From assembly GCA_003241215.1 (NCBI GenBank), contig QFOL01000010.1, forward strand, positions 1-37,105: DNA of 37,105 nt, read 5' to 3'. Of this stretch, positions 23,081 through 31,523 are shown piece after piece (within the stretch, counting starts at the first letter, position 1; each line of letters begins with the position of its first letter). A program made the translations under genes and the position numbers. This DNA is from Agrobacterium fabrum (GTDB taxonomy: Bacteria; Pseudomonadota; Alphaproteobacteria; Rhizobiales; Rhizobiaceae). Under the pieces are notes generated by a model. The model worked only from the letters and a program-made list of their open reading frames with translations, made no database searches and was not told the DNA's origin.

Positions 23081-23110
23081 ATGGTGATGACACCAGCCAA
23101 GGAGAGAATC

Positions 23111-23185
23111 ATGAACCAGATCATCTACATCGTCGGACTCGTCGTCATCGTTCTGGCGATCCTGTCGTTTTTCGGCTTCCGCTGA
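23111..23185 (+). CDS. 24-residue single-helix membrane peptide
   Basis: A very small ORF starting MNQIIYIVGLVVIVLAILSF and ending GFR: one transmembrane helix and little else. AGGAGAG lies at good spacing before the ATG, and an exact EcfG-type promoter stands 30 bp upstream. Both signals together support a real gene. Function unknown; single-helix stress peptides often modulate a membrane protein. Confidence 0.7.
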   Translation: MNQIIYIVGLVVIVLAILSFFGFR

Positions 23186-23304
23186 TCACCGTTGTCAATT
23201 CGATCACTTGCGCATATCCTAATGGGTAGCGACACACGACTGCGTTGATGGGTTGCTTCGCTGTCGGGTGTGTTTCGGGATCGCGTTGCTCTGGGAGGTG
23301 CACG

Positions 23305-23547
23305 ATGAAGAACGAGAAATGGACAGAACCTGTCGAAGTCAATCTTGAGGCGAATGGCAAGAGCGTTATCGTCGGCCCCTCCGAAGCCTTGGCATTATTG
23401 ACCGAAGGCTGGCCGAAGATCGGCGGCCTGAGCTTTGTGAGAGCAAGAAGCGCCTGCCGCGCTGCCCTCGACGGGCGAAAATCGCCGGAGGAAGCGCGCA
23501 AGTGCTTTACCGATGCGGTTTCCGAGATGCAGAAAAACCCGCATTGA
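23305..23547 (+). CDS. DUF982 family protein
   Basis: An 80-residue protein with the DUF982 pattern: GPSEALALLTEGWPK (about 24-38), an Arg/Ala-rich helix (RARSACRAALDGRKSPEEAR) and a final helix (FTDAVSEMQ). DUF982 proteins are small, numerous in Rhizobiales and of unknown function. The ATG at 23305 has GGGAGG at good spacing; the upstream in-frame start does not. No EcfG-type promoter was found directly upstream, unlike its neighbours. A terminator follows. Confidence 0.85.
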   Translation: MKNEKWTEPVEVNLEANGKSVIVGPSEALALLTEGWPKIGGLSFVRARSACRAALDGRKSPEEARKCFTDAVSEMQKNPH

Positions 23548-23561
23548 TCTTTTAGAACGAA

Positions 23562-23590
23562 AACGGCTCCTGAAAGGGAGCCGTTCTTTT
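23562..23590 (+). terminator. Intrinsic terminator after the DUF982 gene
   Basis: AACGGCTCC (23562-23570) pairs with GGAGCCGTT (23577-23585), 6-nt loop, followed by CTTTT. Read in reverse it is followed by TTCGTTCT, so it may also serve the convergent PRC-barrel gene. Confidence 0.85.
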
Positions 23591-23641
23591 ATATGCGGCG
23601 CTTCCGGGCATCAAGCGGCCGGACGCGCCCTTTTGACGGCC

Positions 23642-24034
23642 TTACATCCAATATGGCGCAACGCCGTAATAGTCGTAGACCTTCCGGTCCTTGGCGTAGA
23701 GCAGATCGTCATCATCAAGGTTGGTGAAGTGCGGCGCGTTTTCGATCTGCTCCTTGGTAAGATCGATACGGTAACCATCGAGCTCTTCGTCATAGTGCAG
23801 CTTTTCCCATGGCAGCGGATAATAGTCGTCGCCAATCCCAAGGAAGCCGCCGAAGCTCAACACCGCATAAGCCACGCGGCCGCCGCGTTTTTCCAGAATG
23901 ATGCGTTGGATCGAACCGATATGCTTGCTGTCAGCGCCATAAACGCGAGTGCCTTCCACCTTGTCACTGGCGATCAGGCTCGGCGTATCCTTGACATAGG
24001 GGTCCTGTCCGGTGCGGGTTTCCTGATGCATCAT
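23642..24034 (-). CDS. PRC-barrel domain protein
   Basis: A 130-residue protein with one PRC-barrel (about residues 20-95): ASDKVEGTRVYGADSKHIGS, QRIILEKRGGRVAYAVLSFG, then GDDYYPLPWEKLHYD. PRC-barrels are small beta barrels found in photosynthetic reaction-centre subunit H, RimM and many stand-alone stress proteins of rhizobia. AAGGAGG before the ATG at 24034 fixes the start; the frame is open upstream to 24070. A near-consensus EcfG promoter lies 45 bp upstream. Probably a stress-induced protein; the partner is unknown. Confidence 0.85.
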   Translation of the reverse strand: MMHQETRTGQDPYVKDTPSLIASDKVEGTRVYGADSKHIGSIQRIILEKRGGRVAYAVLSFGGFLGIGDDYYPLPWEKLHYDEELDGYRIDLTKEQIENAPHFTNLDDDDLLYAKDRKVYDYYGVAPYWM

Positions 24035-24078
24035 ATGCCTTTCCTCCTTGATTTTCCTCGTTGATGTCACGTTCCGTA

Positions 24079-24103
24079 AACCCCGGCACGGACAATTCGT
24101 TCC
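24079..24103 (-). promoter_or_regulatory. Candidate sigma-EcfG promoter, one mismatch
   Basis: Minus strand GGAAC (24103-24099), 16 bp, GGTT (24082-24079; consensus CGTT), 45 bp before the PRC-barrel start. Confidence 0.45.
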
Positions 24104-24163
24104 GCGGCGCTTCAGGCGCTGCGGCGAGTATTTTTTTGAAGGAACATGGAACCCGAAAGTCGC

Positions 24164-25045
24164 CTATTGGCGGATTTTCTGCCAGACCGAGGGAGAAACG
24201 CCGACCATCTTGCGGAAGACACGGGAGAAATGCGCCTGATCGGAAAAACCGGCCGCAATGGCGATGTCCGTCAGCGCCATGTCGGACCGCATCATCAGTT
24301 CCTTGACGCGATCGATGCGGGCCTGCATCTGCCATTGGTGCGGCGGCACGCCGGTGGAGGCCTTGAAGGCATGGCTGAAATGGGATTGCGACAGGTTGGT
24401 GAGTTCCGCGAGTTCCTCCAGCCTTATCGACCGCAGGCAATGTTCGCGAATATAGTCCGTCGCGGCCCTTAATTGCCAGGCGGCGAGCTTGCTGCGTTTC
24501 TTGACCGGCTCCCGCTTCACTTTCAGGAAATCCGTCAACAGCGCCAGCACGAGGCTTTCGCCGTAGAGGTCGTGCAGCGGGTCGGGATTATCGCATTCGG
24601 CGGCAATCAGCCGCGCCAGCGCCAGCAGGCGCTCATCCTCGAACATCAGGTGCGGATCGAGCAGACCATGCGGATCGAAGCCCTGCACCAGCCGGGCACC
24701 CAGTAATCCGGCATCGAAATGCAGGTCGAGATGGCGCACGAAGGAGACGTTGCTGAATTCGGCATGCACATCCAGATCGGCGGGCACGAAGGAAATGCGG
24801 TTCGCCCTGGATGAACCGTAATTGTCGCGGCGGCAGCGGTTCATCATGAACCGGCCGTCATCCGTCCCGTCCATATCCAGCAGGAAAACGAAACGCGGAT
24901 CCTTGCCGACATAACGGCCGCCCGCCTTCGGGGCGCAACGCACATCCCAGAGATCGGCGACAATGCCGTTCCAGACCCGCGAGCGCGGGCCGCCGATGAC
25001 AGCAAAGCCCTCAATCTCATTTTCCATCCGCACGCGGAAAGCCAT
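24164..25045 (-). CDS. AraC-family transcriptional regulator near the siderophore receptor
   Basis: A 293-residue regulator. The C-terminal ~100 residues carry the two helix-turn-helix motifs of AraC proteins (LRSIRLEELAELTNLSQSHF and MALTDIAIAAGFSDQAHFSR, followed by RVFRKMVGVSPSVW). The N-terminal ~180 residues would be the effector-binding beta-barrel region. It follows the TonB-dependent receptor gene on the same strand after 109 bp. Regulators of this class next to siderophore receptors often sense the ferric siderophore and activate its uptake genes; that role is inferred here. A TGA-N9-TCA box within a long perfect palindrome lies 43 bp upstream, suggesting iron control of the regulator itself. 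Confidence 0.88.
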   Translation of the reverse strand: MAFRVRMENEIEGFAVIGGPRSRVWNGIVADLWDVRCAPKAGGRYVGKDPRFVFLLDMDGTDDGRFMMNRCRRDNYGSSRANRISFVPADLDVHAEFSNVSFVRHLDLHFDAGLLGARLVQGFDPHGLLDPHLMFEDERLLALARLIAAECDNPDPLHDLYGESLVLALLTDFLKVKREPVKKRSKLAAWQLRAATDYIREHCLRSIRLEELAELTNLSQSHFSHAFKASTGVPPHQWQMQARIDRVKELMMRSDMALTDIAIAAGFSDQAHFSRVFRKMVGVSPSVWQKIRQ

Positions 25046-25063
25046 GGTTTCTCGATCCCGCAG

Positions 25064-25077
25064 GGCGCCATGGCGCC
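25064..25077. repeat. 14-bp GC-rich palindrome
   Basis: GGCGCCATGGCGCC, fully self-complementary, overlapping by 3 bp the left arm of the 41-bp inverted repeat at 25075-25115. It lies in the leader of the AraC gene. No function assigned. Confidence 0.4.
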
Positions 25078-25115
25078 ACTATAAACATGATAGATATATT
25101 CATGTTTATAGTGGC
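25075..25115. promoter_or_regulatory. 16-bp perfect inverted repeat enclosing an iron-box (TGA-N9-TCA)
   Basis: GCCACTATAAACATGA (25075-25090) and TCATGTTTATAGTGGC (25100-25115) are perfect inverted copies around a 9-bp AT-rich centre. The inner edge gives TGA (25088-25090), N9, TCA (25100-25102), the RirA iron-responsive operator. It lies 39 bp after the receptor stop and 43 bp before the AraC start. It may act as operator for the regulator gene, as terminator for the receptor gene, or both. Confidence 0.6.
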
Positions 25116-25154
25116 AAACTATATTTCCCGCAACTGCCGGCCTTTGGCCAAGCC

Positions 25155-27344
25155 TTACCACTTCTTGGAAAGCTTGAAGGTGATGGTGCGGCTGTCACCC
25201 CAGCCGCAGACGGAAACGCCGGCGCAGCTCTTCACATATTCCTTGTCGAAGACATTGGCGACGTTGATCGATGCGGTCCAGTCGTTCTTCTCGTAGCGGA
25301 TTGCGGCATCGAAGACGGCGGCATCCGGCACGCGCAGCGTATTTGCGGCATCGGCCCAGGATTTGCCCTGATACCGCACGCCGCCGCCGAGGCTGAGGCC
25401 TTCCAGCGCATCGGTGGTGAAGGCGTAATCCAGCCACAGCGAGGCGGTGTGGGCGGGCACGATCCACGGCGATTTGCCGATCAGATCGGGATTGGCATCG
25501 CGGGTAATCTCGAGATCGGTATAGGAATAGGAAGCAAGCGCCTTCCAGTTGTCGGTGAGATTGGCCTTGGCCTCCAGCTCGAAGCCGGTGGATTCCACCT
25601 GCCCGAACTGGCCGCTCGTGGTCACGCCGCCCGCCGTATAGGACACGATGGCATTGTCCTTGACCAGCTTGAAGACGGAGGCCGTGATGCTGCCGTCGAA
25701 GAAGGTCGGCTCGTATTTGATACCGGCCTCGTATTGATGCCCCTCTTCCGGCGAAGCAGGCGTGCCATCCGCAAGCGTATCGATGAGCGGATTGAAGAAA
25801 GTGGCCGCCGAGACATAGGGTGTCAGGCCATTGTCGAATTCATAGGCGAGACCGGCGCGGCCGCTCAGCGCATCGTCATTGGAGCGGCGGGAGAGGCCCG
25901 TCGGCAGCCTGTTGTTCAGCTCCGTATCGACATAATCGTAACGGCCGTTCAGCGTGACCAGCCAGCCATCGCCGAAACGCAGCTGGTCCTGGGCGTAGAT
26001 GCCGATCTGCTGCTGGGTGACGATATTGTCGGCATAAACGAAATTCGTTCCCTGCGTCGAGCCATAGACCGGGTTAAGCGCACCGATTGCATTCGATCCG
26101 CAGCAGGCCTGCACCTGATCCAGCCGGTAATATTTATAGTCGAGACCGAAGAGCAGCGAATGATTGACCGCGCCTGTATCGAACTGGCCTTCAACGCGGT
26201 TATCGACGCCGAAACTGTCAACCTTCGACACACCGTCATAACCGAAGCGGGTCAGCATATAGTCGTTGGTGGCGGGGTCGAGGATCGGCTGGCCATTGGT
26301 GTCGGCATTGGCCCAGCCGCCCGGATAGGGCCCGGTCTCGTGCTTGTAGAGGTGGCCATAACGGGCGTTCTGGCTGATCTTCCAGCCATTGTCGAATTCA
26401 TGGCTGACCTCGTAGCCGACCATCGACTGGTAGACGCGGCCATTGTCGATATCCGGCTCGCCATAAAATGCCTTGCGGTCGAGCTTGCCGAACGGCGCAT
26501 CGACCACGGTGCCGACATAGGGCAGGAAGCCGTTGCCGACATGCACCTGATCGAGCGCCGAGAAATAGCCGTAGAGCGTCGCACTTGTCTGTGCATCCGG
26601 CTCGAAGGTGATCTGCGGCATGATGAAGCCGCGAAGATCCTCGGAATAATCGGTGTAATTGTCGCCGCCGGAGACCTTGCCGGTGACGCGGTACTTCCAC
26701 ACGCCTTCACCATCGACCTTGTCGCCGAGATCGAAGCCGAAAAAGGCATTGCCGAAATTATTGATGCCAATTTCCGTTTCGCGCACCGGCTCATCCTGCG
26801 TGCGCTTGCGGACCATCTGTACGATGCCGCCGGGATTGGCGCCGCCGTAAAGCACCGAGGCCGGACCTTTCAGAATTTCCACACGCTCCAGACCATAGGC
26901 ATCCATCTGGAAACCGCCGAAACCGTAGCTGAACAGGTTCAAACCATCCAGAAACACGCCGGTCTGGGTGGCCTGAAAGCCGCGAATGTAAAACCAGTCC
27001 GTATCCGGGTCCGTGCCGAAAGGTTCCGCCGTCACACCGGGGGTATAACGCAGCACCTCATCGATTTTGGTCACCGCGCCGCGATCATCCATTTCCTGGC
27101 GGCCGACAACCGATACGGATTGGGGAATATCCCTGGTGTCAGTATCAGTTTTCGAACCGGTCGCGCTTTTCTTCGCAGCATAGCCCCGGACCGGACCTGT
27201 CGCGTTTTCCGCGCCCTGCCCCTCGACGGTGATTTCCCGCAGAACGGTCGTTTCCTGCGCGTGACCTGCAACAGGCCCCATCAAGACAACCGCAGCCGTC
27301 CCCAAAGCCAGGCGGCTCAAAAACATCCCATGCAAATTTTTCAA
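25155..27344 (-). CDS. TonB-dependent siderophore receptor
   Basis: A 729-residue outer-membrane ferric-siderophore transporter of the FhuA/FoxA type. A signal peptide (LALGTAAVVLMGPVAGHAQE) is followed by a TonB-box-like segment near LREITVEG, a plug domain (RDIPQSVSVVGRQEMDDRGA, then GLERVEILKGPASVLYGGAN with the conserved ILKGP) and a beta-barrel ending in aromatic Trp (FKLSKKW). A Cys pair (QACCGS) sits in an extracellular-type loop. The longest frame starts with TTG at 27344; an ATG at 27326 is possible but has no ribosome-binding site. A TGA-N9-TCA box lies 65 bp upstream. The siderophore is not deducible, though neighbours show it belongs to iron uptake. Confidence 0.92.
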   Translation of the reverse strand: MKNLHGMFLSRLALGTAAVVLMGPVAGHAQETTVLREITVEGQGAENATGPVRGYAAKKSATGSKTDTDTRDIPQSVSVVGRQEMDDRGAVTKIDEVLRYTPGVTAEPFGTDPDTDWFYIRGFQATQTGVFLDGLNLFSYGFGGFQMDAYGLERVEILKGPASVLYGGANPGGIVQMVRKRTQDEPVRETEIGINNFGNAFFGFDLGDKVDGEGVWKYRVTGKVSGGDNYTDYSEDLRGFIMPQITFEPDAQTSATLYGYFSALDQVHVGNGFLPYVGTVVDAPFGKLDRKAFYGEPDIDNGRVYQSMVGYEVSHEFDNGWKISQNARYGHLYKHETGPYPGGWANADTNGQPILDPATNDYMLTRFGYDGVSKVDSFGVDNRVEGQFDTGAVNHSLLFGLDYKYYRLDQVQACCGSNAIGALNPVYGSTQGTNFVYADNIVTQQQIGIYAQDQLRFGDGWLVTLNGRYDYVDTELNNRLPTGLSRRSNDDALSGRAGLAYEFDNGLTPYVSAATFFNPLIDTLADGTPASPEEGHQYEAGIKYEPTFFDGSITASVFKLVKDNAIVSYTAGGVTTSGQFGQVESTGFELEAKANLTDNWKALASYSYTDLEITRDANPDLIGKSPWIVPAHTASLWLDYAFTTDALEGLSLGGGVRYQGKSWADAANTLRVPDAAVFDAAIRYEKNDWTASINVANVFDKEYVKSCAGVSVCGWGDSRTITFKLSKKW

Positions 27345-27408
27345 GATATGCCCCGAACAGATCGCGGCCGATATCCATATCCGACAGGCCGCCGCACCTC
27401 AATTAAGA

Positions 27409-27423
27409 TGAGTGTTTACATCA
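27409..27423 (-). promoter_or_regulatory. RirA-type iron box upstream of the siderophore receptor
   Basis: TGA (27409-27411), 9 bp, TCA (27421-27423), in AT-rich DNA 65 bp before the receptor start. Matches the IRO-box pattern of rhizobial iron repression. Confidence 0.65.
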
Positions 27424-27521
27424 AGATTAAGGCGGGACGCTTGTCGTTTTCGGGGCGGATTTGAAGCTTATTGGCTTCTCGCACAGTTTTGCGCCTCTCA
27501 TTTATCAGGCGGCGCTCACTG

Positions 27522-29198
27522 TCAGCTTTTGCGCCGGCCGATCCTCGCAAGCTGCATGACCGGAAGCACGCCGATGACGACAATCGCCAATGCTGCGATA
27601 GACGCCTCTTCATAGGTGCCGCGCGCAGCTTCTCCATAAAGATGTGTTGCGAAAGTTTCGAAATTGAGTGGCCGCAGGAGAAGCGTGGCGGGAAGCTCCT
27701 TGACGCAATCAACGAAGATCAACAGCGCCGCCGCCGCAAGCGACGCTTTCGAAAGCGGCAGATGAATCTGGCGGAATGTCTGCGTCGCGGATCGCCCAAG
27801 CGTTCGCGAGGCATGATCGAAGGATTGCGGGATACGGCTCAGACCGGCATCGACACCGCCTGCAGCAATGGTGAGGAACCGTGCCGAATAGGCATAGATC
27901 AGCGCGGCGCCGCTGCCGATAAAAATGAGGCCGGTGGAGATACCGAACCAGTCGCGCATGGCCTGATCGACAAATCTGTCGAAACCGCCGAGTGCGATCA
28001 GCACGCCGATGGCGATGACCGTGCCGGGGGCCGCATAGCCCACGGTGGACAGACGATAGGACCAGAGCGAAAGACGCCCCGGGGCAAGACGCATCGCGTA
28101 AGCGACGGCAAGACCGAGGATCAGGGTGATCACCGTCGCCAGCCCGGCAAAGACGATGGTGTTCAAGGCCTCATCGGCAAAGCGGGCAGAGAGGCCGCTG
28201 AAACGGAACCGTTTCCATGCCTCGATGACGAGGTAGCTCGCCGGCGCCACAAAACCGATCAGGACCGGCAGGCTGCCGAGCGCGAAGGCAAACCAGCCCT
28301 TGAGACCGTTGAGCCGCTGCGGTTCCAGTTCCCTGCTTTTTTGAGCTGAAACCGCATAACGCTGCTTGCGCCGCGCCCAGCGCTCGAGCGCCACGAGGGC
28401 GACAACGATGAACAGCGTGGAAAGCGCGATCTGCGCCGCACCAGGCAGATCGGATTTCGTGACCCAGGTGGTGTAGACGGAAACGGTGAGCGTGCGGACG
28501 CCCAGAAATTCCGATGCGCCTATATCGTTCAGCGCTTCCATCAGGGCAAGGCTGATGCCGACCGCAATCGCCGGGCGCGCGAGCGGCACTGCGACCTTGA
28601 AGAAAGCCGCGCGCCGGGAAACCCCGAGCGTGCGGGCGGCCTCCAGCAGGTTGCCCGCCTGCGTCAGAAACATGGCGCGGACGGGAATATAGACATAGGG
28701 AAACAGCACGAAACCGAGAAGGCCGATGCAGCCTGTCATGGACCTTATGTCCGGCAGGCGGAATTCGCGCGGGCTGGAATAACCGAGCAGCCAGCGGATC
28801 GCGCCCTGCACCGGCCCGATGGGGTGCAGGATATCCAGATAGGCATAGGCAACGATATAGGTGGGCATGGCCAGCGGCAGCAGCAGCGCCCATTCCAACA
28901 GTCTTCGCCCGGGAAAATCATAGGCGGTGACCAGCCAGGCGGCATAGGTTCCGACGACACCGGCCAGCAGTCCGACACCGGCGAGGAGGATTGCCGTCTC
29001 CGGCAGCGCCGTCAAAAGAACGGTCGAGCCGAGATGCGCCCACAGACCTTCGGAACCCTGCAAAGCCTGCGAGACAAGCGCCAGAACCGGCACCATGGCG
29101 CCGCAGACCGCCAGCACCGAGAGGCACAACCACCAGAAGGAGGATGAAAACCTGGTGCGCGCACGCGGTGTCAATGGCTGGATGGCGTCTGGGTTCAT
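27522..29198 (-). CDS. fbpB: Ferric iron ABC transporter permease
   Basis: A 558-residue integral membrane protein made of two fused permease halves with about 12 transmembrane helices, as in FbpB, SfuB and HitB. Each half has the cytoplasmic loop that contacts the ATPase: LEAARTLGVSRRAAFFKVAV and DHASRTLGRSATQTFRQIHL. It moves Fe3+ from the periplasmic binding protein into the cytoplasm. It lies 72 bp downstream of fbpA with a hairpin between them, and the ATG has no clear ribosome-binding site, so expression is probably lower than that of fbpA. Confidence 0.92.
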   Translation of the reverse strand: MNPDAIQPLTPRARTRFSSSFWWLCLSVLAVCGAMVPVLALVSQALQGSEGLWAHLGSTVLLTALPETAILLAGVGLLAGVVGTYAAWLVTAYDFPGRRLLEWALLLPLAMPTYIVAYAYLDILHPIGPVQGAIRWLLGYSSPREFRLPDIRSMTGCIGLLGFVLFPYVYIPVRAMFLTQAGNLLEAARTLGVSRRAAFFKVAVPLARPAIAVGISLALMEALNDIGASEFLGVRTLTVSVYTTWVTKSDLPGAAQIALSTLFIVVALVALERWARRKQRYAVSAQKSRELEPQRLNGLKGWFAFALGSLPVLIGFVAPASYLVIEAWKRFRFSGLSARFADEALNTIVFAGLATVITLILGLAVAYAMRLAPGRLSLWSYRLSTVGYAAPGTVIAIGVLIALGGFDRFVDQAMRDWFGISTGLIFIGSGAALIYAYSARFLTIAAGGVDAGLSRIPQSFDHASRTLGRSATQTFRQIHLPLSKASLAAAALLIFVDCVKELPATLLLRPLNFETFATHLYGEAARGTYEEASIAALAIVVIGVLPVMQLARIGRRKS

Positions 29199-29217
29199 GT
29201 GCTTTTAGAAAATACGC

Positions 29218-29248
29218 GGAAAGGCGCCCGCAGGTGCGAACGCCTTCC
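29218..29248 (-). terminator. Attenuating hairpin between fbpA and fbpB
   Basis: GGAAAGGCG (29218-29226) pairs with CGCCTTCC (29241-29248), one base bulged, and on the minus strand is followed by GCGTATTTTCT. The T-run is imperfect and offset, which fits partial termination that leaves more binding protein than permease. Confidence 0.5.
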
Positions 29249-29270
29249 ACCTTGTTGTCGTTGACTGGCC

Positions 29271-30287
29271 TTACTTGTCGAAACCGACCTTGTCGACCAG
29301 TTCGCTCGCCTGCTTGCGATGCGAAACGATTTCCGTGAGCGGCTTGTTGTCGATCTTCAGGTCACCGAAGGAAGCGACGATCTCGTTGAGAGCCGCGCCC
29401 TGCTTGACCGGATATTCGTAATTGGCTTCCGCATAGATCTTCTGTGCTTCGTCCGAGACGAGATATTCCAGCAGCTTGACGGCTTCCGCCTTGTTCGGTG
29501 CATTCTTGGCCACGGCCGCACCGGTGATGTTGACCTGCGTGCCGCCGTTCTTGAAGGTCGGCAGAACCACCTTGATGGCGTCGCCCCACTTCACCTGCTC
29601 CTCACCGCCCTTGCCCGACCGCATCAGGCCGACATAATAGGAGTTGGCGATGCCGATATCGCAAATGCCGCCGAGGATATCCTTGGCAACGTCACGGTCA
29701 CCGCCGCCTGCCTTGCGGGCGAGGTTTTCCTTGACGCCGGCAAGCCATTTCTCGGTGCCTTCAGCGCCGTAATGGGCGATGTAGTCGGCAAACAGCGCCG
29801 TGTTATAGGGGTGCTGGCCGGCGCGAATGCAGACCTTGCCCTTCCACTTGGCATCCGCCAGGTCTTCATAATTGAAGGAAGCGAGATCGAGGTCTTTCGC
29901 CGCATAGAGAACGCGGGCGCGCATGGAGAGCGCGAACCAATGGCCCTTGGCGTCGCGAAGTTCAGCGGGAACAGCCTTCGTCAGGGTTTCGGATTCAACC
30001 GCCTGGGTGACGCCCTTTTCAGCGAGATCGACGAGGTTGCCGGCATCCACCGTCATCAGAACGTCGGCAGGCGAGCTCGCACCCTCGCTCAGAACACGCT
30101 CGGCAAGACCGTCCTTCAGGAACACGGTGTTGACCTTGACGCCGCTCGATGCGGTGAAGGATTCAAGAAGCGGCTGGATCAGGCCCGGTTCGCGGGTGGT
30201 GTAGATGTTGAGTTCCGCAGCGCCGGCCGTTCCGGCCGCAAAGGCAACCGTGCTGGCAAGCAGGGTAAATCTCGTAAATTTCATCAT
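29271..30287 (-). CDS. fbpA: Ferric iron ABC transporter periplasmic binding protein
   Basis: A 338-residue binding protein of the FbpA/FutA class. Signal peptide MMKFTRFTLLASTVAFAAG, cleaved near GAA-ELNIYTTREPGL; ELNIYT is the usual mature start. The IANSYYVGL segment contains the adjacent tyrosines that bind Fe3+, and RARVLYAAKD and NYEYPV are further family motifs. It binds ferric iron in the periplasm and hands it to FbpB. GGGAGA before the ATG pair at 30287/30284 sets the start; the frame is open to 30329 but without signals. An iron box lies about 53 bp upstream, giving it its own iron-regulated promoter downstream of fbpC. Confidence 0.92.
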   Translation of the reverse strand: MMKFTRFTLLASTVAFAAGTAGAAELNIYTTREPGLIQPLLESFTASSGVKVNTVFLKDGLAERVLSEGASSPADVLMTVDAGNLVDLAEKGVTQAVESETLTKAVPAELRDAKGHWFALSMRARVLYAAKDLDLASFNYEDLADAKWKGKVCIRAGQHPYNTALFADYIAHYGAEGTEKWLAGVKENLARKAGGGDRDVAKDILGGICDIGIANSYYVGLMRSGKGGEEQVKWGDAIKVVLPTFKNGGTQVNITGAAVAKNAPNKAEAVKLLEYLVSDEAQKIYAEANYEYPVKQGAALNEIVASFGDLKIDNKPLTEIVSHRKQASELVDKVGFDK

Positions 30288-30339
30288 GTTCTGTCTCCCT
30301 CTCCGATAGCGGCAATATAGGGGGAGCAAACATCATACA

Positions 30340-30354
30340 TGACGGCTCAAATCA
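30340..30354 (-). promoter_or_regulatory. RirA-type iron box upstream of fbpA
   Basis: TGA (30340-30342), CGGCTCAAA, TCA (30352-30354). The inner sequence GCTCAAATCA is shared exactly with the box upstream of fbpC (31524-31538), which strengthens both. Confidence 0.65.
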
Positions 30355-30442
30355 AGTTTTATTTCTCTATAATTCGGGCGATTTTAATCACCAAGAGTTG
30401 AAAATGGCGCGGGAATAAATAAGCAAATCCGCTCATTCAACT

Positions 30443-31492
30443 TCAGGTAAATATAAGCACGCCCTTGGGATCGATACCGAAGCGCACCGTCTTGGTGCGG
30501 GCGGGTGTGCGCTGCATCGTCCTGACGCGCAGATCGGCCGGCAGTCCGGGCACGGCTATGCCAAGCTGCTCGATCTCTCCGAGGAAGACACGGCTCGATA
30601 TTTCGCCGGCAATCCCCTCTTTCGCGGCGTTGTCCTCGATGATCGAAATCGCATTGGGGCGAACATAGGCAATGGCGGCGAGACCATCAGGCAGATCGGA
30701 CGCATCGCCGAGAGGCCCGAGCGGCGTTTCGACGCGACCCTGCCTTACCCGGCCTTCGATCTTGTTGAAGGCGCAGAAAAAATCGGCGGCATAGCGGGTT
30801 TTGGGATTGTCGTGGATTTCATAACCCGTACCGCTCTGCACAATACGCCCGCTCTGCATCAGAACCACACGGTCGCCTGCGGAAAGCGCCTCTTCCGGAT
30901 CATGGGTGACCATGATCGCCGTGGTGCCCAGTTGCCGCAACAGGCCGAGCGTCTCCTCGCGCACATTGTCGCGCAACCCCCTGTCCAGATTGGAAAAGGG
31001 CTCGTCCATCAACAACAGGCCGGGCTGCGGGGCAAGCGCGCGGGCAAGCGCCACGCGCTGCTGCTCGCCGCCCGAAAGCGTATGCGGATAACGTTTCGCC
31101 AGTTCCTGCAGGTGCACATGTTCGATCATTTCGGCAGCGCGGCTGCGGGCCTCCGCCTTCGGCAGAGACCGGAGACCGAACATGACATTCTGCTCGACGG
31201 TCAGATGCGGAAACAGCGCGTAATCCTGAAAGACAAAACCGATATTGCGCTTTTCCGGCTCGACGAAAACATTGGAACCGGCAACGACAGCGCCATTCAG
31301 CGAAACGCCGCCGTGGTCCGGCGTCTCCACGCCCGCCACGATGCGCAGCAGGGTCGACTTTCCACAGCCGGAGCGTCCCACCAGACAAATGATTTCGCCG
31401 CGTTCGACGGAAAGATCGATATCGGACAGTACATCCGTATCGGCGAATCTTTTCCCGACCGATTTCAGTTCCAGCGCTGCCCTGCCTGCCAT
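30443..31492 (-). CDS. fbpC: Ferric iron ABC transporter ATP-binding protein
   Basis: A 349-residue ABC ATPase: Walker A GRSGCGKST (39-47), Q-loop FVFQDYALFPHL, signature LSGGEQQRVALARAL, Walker B LLLMDEP (Asp163-Glu164) and the switch His197 (THD). The C-terminal ~110 residues are the regulatory TOBE-like extension seen in FbpC and related importers. The ATG at 31492 begins MAGRAALELKSVGKRF; a longer frame to 31606 would run through the iron box and lacks signals. First gene of the fbpC-fbpA-fbpB set on the minus strand, divergent from fadD. Confidence 0.92.
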   Translation of the reverse strand: MAGRAALELKSVGKRFADTDVLSDIDLSVERGEIICLVGRSGCGKSTLLRIVAGVETPDHGGVSLNGAVVAGSNVFVEPEKRNIGFVFQDYALFPHLTVEQNVMFGLRSLPKAEARSRAAEMIEHVHLQELAKRYPHTLSGGEQQRVALARALAPQPGLLLMDEPFSNLDRGLRDNVREETLGLLRQLGTTAIMVTHDPEEALSAGDRVVLMQSGRIVQSGTGYEIHDNPKTRYAADFFCAFNKIEGRVRQGRVETPLGPLGDASDLPDGLAAIAYVRPNAISIIEDNAAKEGIAGEISSRVFLGEIEQLGIAVPGLPADLRVRTMQRTPARTKTVRFGIDPKGVLIFT

Positions 31493-31523
31493 TTCCAATC
31501 CTGCCCTGCTTTGCGAATTATGT

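Noticed and set aside
24963..27464. 833-codon plus-strand frame opposite the TonB-dependent receptor
   Set aside because: Low-complexity, Arg/Ile/Ala/Glu-rich translation typical of a third-frame shadow; the receptor on the other strand has a clear family match.
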